A stretch of DNA of 64,000 nucleotides from Winogradskyella sp. GTDB lineage: Bacteria > Bacteroidota > Bacteroidia > Flavobacteriales > Flavobacteriaceae. Location: the NCBI RefSeq assembly GCF_028282165.1, contig NZ_JANQIM010000033.1, positions 186,001 through 250,000 on the forward strand, read 5' to 3'. Under the pieces are notes generated by a model. The model worked only from the letters and a program-made list of their open reading frames with translations. It was not told where the DNA came from and did not search any database. Shown in pieces: positions 52,002 through 61,000 of the stretch (position 1 is the first letter of the stretch; every line of letters begins with the position of its first letter). Position numbers and translations under genes: made by a program.

Positions 52002-52019
52002 CTACGTACTACTACGTAA
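52002..52019. promoter_or_regulatory. TACGTA palindrome, site C
   Basis: CTACGTACTACTACGTAA, 14 of 18 positions identical to site A, ending 75 bases before the ATG of the giant gene. Confidence 0.65.
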
Positions 52020-52093
52020 TAAATACGGGTCGGCTCTTATTCTGTAATCAGTTTATCACATCTACCTTGCACTCAATAATCAAATTAAAAGTT

Positions 52094-55000
52094 ATGCGAA
52101 TCAAGACCCCTTTTGTTTCATTAATCTTTACAGTACTATTTATAATTAATGTGAATGCCCAATGCGATGGTAATAGCGATATTATTCAAGACGTAGGGGA
52201 TAATTCCTTATCTACAAGCCAAGGTAGTAATTTTGCCGTGGGTAATACGTTCAGGGCGACCTGTGACGGTCCAATAGAAGAGATTTCCTTTTATTCCTTT
52301 AGAGTTGGAGATAGTAATATTGGAGCATTAGGCATAACCTTAGAGCTTTATCGAAACCCATTGAGTGCCTCAAACAGGACATTGCTAGGATCTGTAGGTG
52401 TAGATATTTCGCGCCATCAAGGTGGTCTTGTTGAGCAAAAAATAGAGCTTTCATCGCCAATTGATCTTGTCGAAGGAGTCACTTATGGCTGGCGGTTACT
52501 CAATACCAACAACGAAGTCATTGCATTGGCATACGGACGAAACACTGCACTTCCAGGACAAATGTTCAGAGGCAATAATTTTTCATCTTTTAATCCCATT
52601 ACTGGAGGGCGTTTTAAGTTTCAAATCCATTACGAGGACAACATTCCTCCAATTGCAAATTGTAGAAATATCACCCGAGTCCTCAGTCCGGATGGTACAG
52701 TGAGTATCTTATCTTCAGAGGTCAATGATGGTTCTACAGATGCAGATTCAGGTCTAGACGGTACCACTATACAAAATCCTATCATTTTCGATTGTAATGA
52801 TATAGGGAATAATCAAGTAACCTTTTTGGTTAGGGATAATGCAGGAAATACAGCAAGTTGCGAAGGAACGGTGACCATAATAGATAATTCAGCACCAGTA
52901 ATTACCAATTGTCCAGGTGTTATTAATGTAAACACTGATCCTGGTACTACGGCAACAGTCACTTTCGACGATCTTATGTTTAATGATTGTGCGTTAACGA
53001 TGCCAGCTCCTACCGGCTTTACATTCTTAACCGAACGTAATGATAACAAGTATTATGTGTCTAACGAGCCATTTACAGCAACTGAGGCACGGACCAATGC
53101 GGAAAGCCTTGGAGGGTTTGTGGCTACGATTTTAGATGAAACTCATAATAATGATATAAGAACATCCGCTAATGATGCGGGTTTTACTCAAAGCCTGTAT
53201 ATTGGTTATTCAGATGCCAATACAGAAGGGGTATTCACATGGCATGGTACAAGTTCCACTTATGAAAATTGGTTCCCTGGAGAACCAAATAACCTAGGTG
53301 GTAATGAAGATTATGCAATCTTGTTACCTTCAAGCGGATTTTTGGCACGATGGGGCGATGTAGTAGAAACCAACACGTTTCGTTATGTACTAGAATTACC
53401 CAATACAGCCGCAACAGTAACTCAAATTGATGGATTGCCTTCTGGAAGTAGTGAGTTTCCTATTGGAACTACAAATAATACCTTTGAGGTTAGCGATGCC
53501 TATGGAAATACGAGTAGTTGTTCATTTGATATTATAGTAACAGAGAATCCCTTTGAAACTGAGGTAAAACTAGAAAATGGCAAGTTGACGATTTTGGATA
53601 TCGAAAACCCCTCAGATGATGACATTAAATTGTCATTAGATGGTACTTACCTCACTATAACTGACCTTAACGCACCGAGATTAAACGTGGTATCAGCTTC
53701 TGCCACTAACTCTAATCTCACCAATATTCCAGACTCTCCTAATACGAATCCAAGTTTTATAAGTATCCCTGCAACATTGAGTGGCTGGGATGTCAATTCC
53801 AGTCCCGAGGACATGTTTGTGGAAGTAGAACTAGACCATAATAGCCTTGGGCAGCTTATTATAGAGTTGGAGGCTCCAACTGGTGAGACCATTACCTTGA
53901 TGGATAGACCAAGATCATTCGATGGCATTGTTCCAGGTGATAACAGTGATTTTGAACAGGGCTTCCCAATTACCTTTATAGATAATGCTAGTGTCAGTGC
54001 AGCTGATATGGGCGAAGGTATTTTCTCGGGACAAGCGGTCTGTAGGGATGATGGTATCTGTGAATATCGACCTGGAACCGGAGCTGGCAGTGAAACGCTT
54101 GCCGAGTTCAAACAGCGTATTTTAAATAATGGCAATGACCTCAATGGGGTTTGGAATCTTAGGGTAGCAGATATCTCTGCTTCGGCTGATGGCGAAGTTT
54201 TAAACTGGACTTTGGATTTCACATCAGACATTACGCTCAACGTTTCAACAGTGACGGTAGCTCTAAATGAAATAACGAATGGGATAGACTATATCGCGGG
54301 AGAAGGAGACGATAAAATCACTTTTGAAACCGACCTTACGTTGTCTGGTAGTAATAATGGGCTTTACATTAGTGGATTAGGTGCTGGCACCTCTTGGAAT
54401 CAATCTAATGGTGCTTTAAATCTTGAGGGAGGATTAAATATCGAAAATTGTTCCATAGATAGTACGGTTATAAACTTATTTGAACTTGATGCTTCAAGTC
54501 TATCCATAAGGGATGTTTATGGCATATACAGCGCTCCAATACCAGAACCTATTACAATTCTAGGAGAAACCAATTTGCAAGCATCCTTTGAGATAAATCT
54601 TAACTCATCCTTATTGACATTTAATGATGTTGTGAATTTGGAAGCTGATTATATAAGGTTTGAAGCAGGGTCAGATCTCACATTAGGAACGGTTAACTTT
54701 ATGGCCAATGATACAGCGTCAATTAACCGCATTAACGCTGATGGTGCCTTAGAGCTAGCAGGAAATATATCCTTAGGCAGTAATACAGAACTTCGACTGC
54801 AGACGGGACAGTCTATTACCCAAACTTCGGGAATCATAACAGCAAATCGTTTGGTTCTAGTACGAACTGGCTTCGATGAAATTACGGCGTCTCTTCTAAG
54901 TGATAACAACATTAATGCTTTGTCAACTATTCAAGAAGCTAGTAGTTGGAATACCATTAATTTAAAAAATGTAAGCGACTTGGAATTTAGGAGCATGCGT

Positions 55001-58000
55001 GTCGAAAACTTTAGTGTTGAGGCACCAAAATTCCTTTTATCAGAAAATACCGATATAAATGTATTGACCACAGGTGTTTTTAATGGAGAAATAGAAGTCA
55101 CAGCAACTAATACTACAAGTCCTGCAATAGTAAGAAACAATAGTGGTGTGATAACATTTACAGCACCATCTCAAGGACTTTTGGATTTTTCAGGATCAGT
55201 GCAATTTGATGCTGTCGGAGCAGTCTTAACCCCAACAATAATTTTTGACGGTCCAACCATATTCAATACACCAGGTATCTCACATCTATTTGATAATCTA
55301 GAGGTCATTAACGGCACTTTCACCTTAGAAACTGATATCAACTTTGGCGGGACGGCATTGTTTAAAAACGCACAGACTACATTATTAGGTACAGGAACCA
55401 TATCAGGAGGCAATGTTGTGATGGCAGATGGTGCAACTATAAACCCTGGAATCGTAGAAGATACATCGGTTGGAACGTTGAATGTGAGTGACTTAAGCTT
55501 TTCTAACGATGGTGTATTTGCACCATACATCAACACCGATACTAGTTTTGATGTGCTAAATATAATCGGTTCTGTTGACCTTACGAATGCTAATTTCGTA
55601 CCTACAGGAGATTTAACGGAAGATTCTGGAGTTTCAGAGATTGTAATCATTGATAATGATGGTACGGACGATCCGGTTACGGGAAACTTTACCAATCTTG
55701 AAGAAGGAAGCTTTATAGATTTTGGAGGAACTTTCTTTGCAATCAGTTATGTTGGTGGCGATGGCAATGATGTATCCCTTATTAAGGCAGAAACCGCAAT
55801 TACTCTGGCCGATGATGGACAACTAACTGTAACAGATATCAATGGTGGTCGTTCAGATGATGATATTGTGCTATCTAGTGATGGCGTCAACCTTGTAATA
55901 AGTAATTTGGTGGTGCCAGTCCTAATTAATGGCGATGACATCATACCTACAGATTTAAGCACTATAACCATTCCTTTAGTGGAGATTTCAAATGGCGTAC
56001 ATTTTATTTCAGAAGAAGGCGATAACAGCGTTACTATAGCTAACGATATTGCATTGTCTGGGCCTAATAATGGCCTCAAATTCGACAACCTTAATGCTTT
56101 TGATCAAATAGGGGCTATGGATATCGGTGGTCACCTTGAGATTTCAGGTGATGGTAATCTAACCTTAAACCTTAATAGTATTACAGCAGGTAGGCTTTCG
56201 GTGAACAATGTGGCTAATATATTTAACTTCGTTGATCCTTTAATTATTTCAGGAAGGACAAATCTTGTGGCTAACGACCAGATTGCCATTATCAATGGAT
56301 CACCCAATAATACCTTTAACGGTCAAGTTACCATAGAAGCAGGTAATTTTAGTTTTTCTGCGTCAGGCGACACAACTTTTAGAGCCGTAAGATCTGTATC
56401 AACAGATGCTACTACAAATCTTATCAGCATTGAATCTGGCAGCCTTTTTTTAACTAGAGATGTCAACATTGCAGGAGCTGGTTCACGATTAACCTTATAT
56501 AGTGATGCCAGCATAGAAATAACAGGTGATGGAAGTGGTATTACAACAGATGTTTTAATTATAGACGGCTCTAGTAATGGAAGTACCATTGCGCGATTAT
56601 CCAGTCCTGATAATGATATCAACATCCTACAAACCGCCTCTGGAAAAACCTTGAATAGTCTAGAATTTCAAGATGCCGACGATATAGAGTTAGGAAGTAT
56701 AGATGCAAATGGATTAAGCATTGAAGCCCAAACTATGGTTTGGTCTGATATAACTGCAATAACCACTGGAGGCGATGCCACATTTTCTGGTCTTATTGAT
56801 ATTACGGCGGCAGATGTTTCTAACCCAGCCACTTTGACCCATAGCTCAGGAGATTTGACGTTTCAATTACAAATAGGCCAGTCTTTTGACTTGTCTGGTG
56901 CTGTGCAGTTAACAGCTTTAGAAGGGACGACCACCGTAATAGACGCCTCAACAATAACTATTAATGTTCCTAGCATAACACAAACAATAGGGAATTTGCT
57001 AATAAACAATAGTTTTGTCAAAGTAGAATCGGACATAAACCTACTCGGACTAGCCTCATTTATCGGTGGCGCTGCGCTTACAGGAAATGGTACAATAGCT
57101 GGAGGGACCTTAGAATTTGGAAATGGGGCGCTTTCCCCTGGAGGTTTAGGTAATGACGCAGTTGGCGTATTAACAGTAGGTAATTTAACGGCACTCTCAA
57201 CAACCACCTTCCGACCATATATTCAAAATAGTACGGATTATGATATCTTGAATGTCCAAGGTACTGTAGACCTCAATAATTTTGATTTATTACTTGCATT
57301 GGACGCTTTTGTATTTCCTGATGATGGAGAGGGAATTATTCTTATTGATAATGATGAAAATGACCCAGTAGTTGGTAATTTCTTAAATCTTCCAGAGGGT
57401 ACAGGAATCAACCTACCAAATATTGCGGCCGTGATAACCTATCAGGGTGGTGATGGCAATGATGTAGCATTACTACGTGATAATGTAGCCCCAGAAGCCC
57501 TCTGCGCTGATGTATCCTTTGCTATCGGATTGGATGGAATTGAGATTGAGGCTTTTGAAATTGACGGCGGTTCTACCGACAATGTAGGTATTGCAAGTCT
57601 TTTAATTAATGGGGAACCATCAATCAACTTTAGTTATGACGATTTAGGTGCAAATGAGGTAACCTTAACCGTAACGGATATCAACGGAAACACTACGGAT
57701 TGTTTAGCCACAATAGACCTAACATCTAACGTCACCTTCCCCATATTAATAAGCGAGTATAACCCGGACATCATCGATAATTCAAGTACTATAGATATTG
57801 AAGTCTATGGTGGTGCTAACGAAACGTTCCAAGGTGTATTTGTAATAATTGAGGGTAATTCAAACAGTAGTGAAATGGGGCTTGTAAAGCAAGTTGTTGA
57901 ATTATCAGGAACTTTTGATGCCAATGGTTTATTTACGTCGTCACTTCCTTTGCTGTTGCCACCAAGCCACACCGCTATACTGGCAACATCATTTAGTGGT

Positions 58001-61000
58001 GAGGTTGGAGTAACAGACATTGATCCTGACAATGACGGGGTGATTGTTACAGACGACCTTTCTAGTCTTGGTACTATTTTGGATGCCATTTCCATTACTG
58101 ATGAGGTCTCGGACGAACCCTTTGCTTATGCGGAAAGCATTGGTGGTACAAATTTGTCTACACTTAGCGAACGTGTAAGATCAGTATTTAGGGAAGGCAG
58201 TAATGGTGATGTGTTTGCCATAGATTTTGGGGGGATTATTTACGATAAGACAGGCATCGAATTCGAGTCGTCATTTTTTGATACTGCTCCAACTCTAGAT
58301 GGTACTTTTGGGCAAATCAACCCTGTCATTTCCCTTGACGTGAATCAAGTGGCTTTTAGGACTACTTGGCAAACGGATAATCCAGGAATTAGTGAAAACA
58401 ATCAAGTCACCATCTTTACCAATCCAAATGAGACCTACAATTTTATCATTGATTGGGGTGATGGTCAGTTAGAAAGCAATGTTACCGGAACTATTACCCA
58501 TACCTATGACAATATTGGAACCTACCAAATTAGTATTGCAGGAACTTTTCCACAATTCGTTTCTAATGGCAGCGAATTGAATGATGTATTTGTTGGTGAT
58601 GCTTTAAAACTCATAAGTATTGACCAATGGGGAGATTTGGCTTGGAATTCTTTTGAAAACGCCTTCTACGAATGCCAAAATATGGATATGTTGGCTACGG
58701 ATAACCCAGATTTGTCTAGTGTCACATCTTTAGAAAACATGTTCTATGATTGTGAATCCTTACAAGGTAATTCAAACATTAACAATTGGGATGTGAGCAC
58801 AATTACTACCATGGCAGGAATGTTTAGAGAGGCGCAAAGCTTTAACCAACCTTTGGGAAATTGGAATGTCAGTAATGTAAGTGATATGTCAGCTTTATTC
58901 TATAATGCTTCTGATTTTAACCAAGATTTAAATACTTGGATTGTGAGTAACGTTAGCACAATGGAGGCCATGTTTTTAGGAGCATTGGAGTTCAATGGTA
59001 ATATCAGTAGTTGGAATGTAAGTAACGTGTTGAATATGGAAGACATGTTTTTGGTTGCCAGAGCATTCAACCAAGATATTTCAGCCTGGAACGTAAGCAG
59101 TGTCAATAACATGCAAGAAATGTTTAATGGCGCTGAAGATTTCAATCAACCCTTAAATAGTTGGAATGTTTCTAATGTAACCATAATGACAGGGATGTTT
59201 ACAAATGCCAAAGATTTCAATCAGCCACTAGATACTTGGAACGTATCGAATGTAACAACCATGGATGGTATGTTCCTTTTCGCTGAGAGCTTTAATCAGC
59301 CCATAAACAACTGGGATGTGCGTAATGTTACAGCTATGACATCGATGTTTGAAGGTGCTCTTAATTTCAATCAAAGTCTCAGTGATTGGGATGTCTCTAG
59401 TGTTACTAGCGCCGGTCTTATGCTAGTTGGTAGCGCCTTTTCAAGAGAAAACTACGACAATTTGTTATTGGGTTGGAGCCAACTGAATTTACAGCCTAAT
59501 GTACAATTTGATGTAGATGCCTCCTTTTGTCTCGGGGCATTAGCAAAACAAGAGATTATAGATAATTATGGATGGACATTTACTGATGGTGGGGAAGCCT
59601 GTTCGGAAGTATTCGTTACGGTCTGGCAAACAAATGAAACAGGCACATCGGCTAACAATCAAATCACAATCCCAACAGCAGCTTCATTAGGTACTAGTTA
59701 TAATTATGTTGTGGATTGGGGCGATGGTACTACAGATTTCGGCCTTACAGGAGATATGACTCATACTTATGTTTCAGAAGGGACTTATACAGTAAGAATT
59801 TCTGGGGATTTTCCACATATCATTTTTGATGAAGGTGGCGACCGTCTAAAACTCCGCGAGATTTCACAATGGGGAAATATTAGTTGGATGTCCATGGAGA
59901 GTGCCTTTTTTGGGTGCGAAAACTTAATCATTTCGGCTACGGACTTACCTGACTTATCCAATGTAACCACTATGGAGAACATGTTGCGAGGTGCAGGTAA
60001 CGCTATCGACATTAACCTTTGGGCCGATATTACCAACTGGGATGTTAGTAATGTAGAAAACATGTCACGACTCTTTAGACAATCGAATTTTAATCAAAAC
60101 ATTGCCTCTTGGATCGTAGACAATGTTATCGATATGAGGCGGATGTTCCAAAATAATACGCAGTTTAATCAGAACATATCTTCTTGGAATACAGGTAACG
60201 TTACTGATATGTCTCGTATGTTTAGTGGTGCTTCGAGTTTTAACCAGGATATAGGTATTTGGGATGTGAGCAAAGTACAAAGTATGCGCGAAATGTTTCT
60301 AGAAGCTACCAATTTTGATCAAAACTTGAGTGCTTGGGATATTTCAAGTATACAAAACCAGACAATGATCAACATGTTTAGGAATGCTGGAATATCTAAC
60401 GAAAATTATGACAAAACGCTCATAGGTTGGGGTACCTTGGAAATTGGGGAAGCAGGCATTCCAATAGATGTAACCTTAAACGCCAACAATGCGCAATACT
60501 GCGAAAGTGAGTACAAAAGGCAAGAGCTCATAAGTAATTTTGGATGGACCATAGACGATGATGGGAAAACTGCCGATTGTAATAACTATTTCATAACGCA
60601 ATGGGTAACCGATGCCGATAATCAAAGTATTACCATACCAACAAGTGGTAACGTTTATAGTTATCTAGTGGATTGGGGCGATGGAACTGTTGAGGCTGGT
60701 TTTACGGATGACGCAACACATACCTATACCACAGCAGGGACTTATGATGTGTCCATTACTGGAGAGTTCCCTCGAATTGCGTTTAACTTGAGTTCTAGTT
60801 CTAACTCATCCAAAATCACGCTCCTTTCCCAATGGGGAACTAACCAATGGAGAAGTATGGAGGCTGCCTTTGATGGCTGTGAAAATTTAGAAGTGATTGC
60901 CCCTGATGTTCCAGATTTATCCAATGTGACAGACATCAGTGAAATGTTTCGTAATTGTCAATCCTTTACAGGACAGTTAACCGATCTCAGTAGTTGGGAT

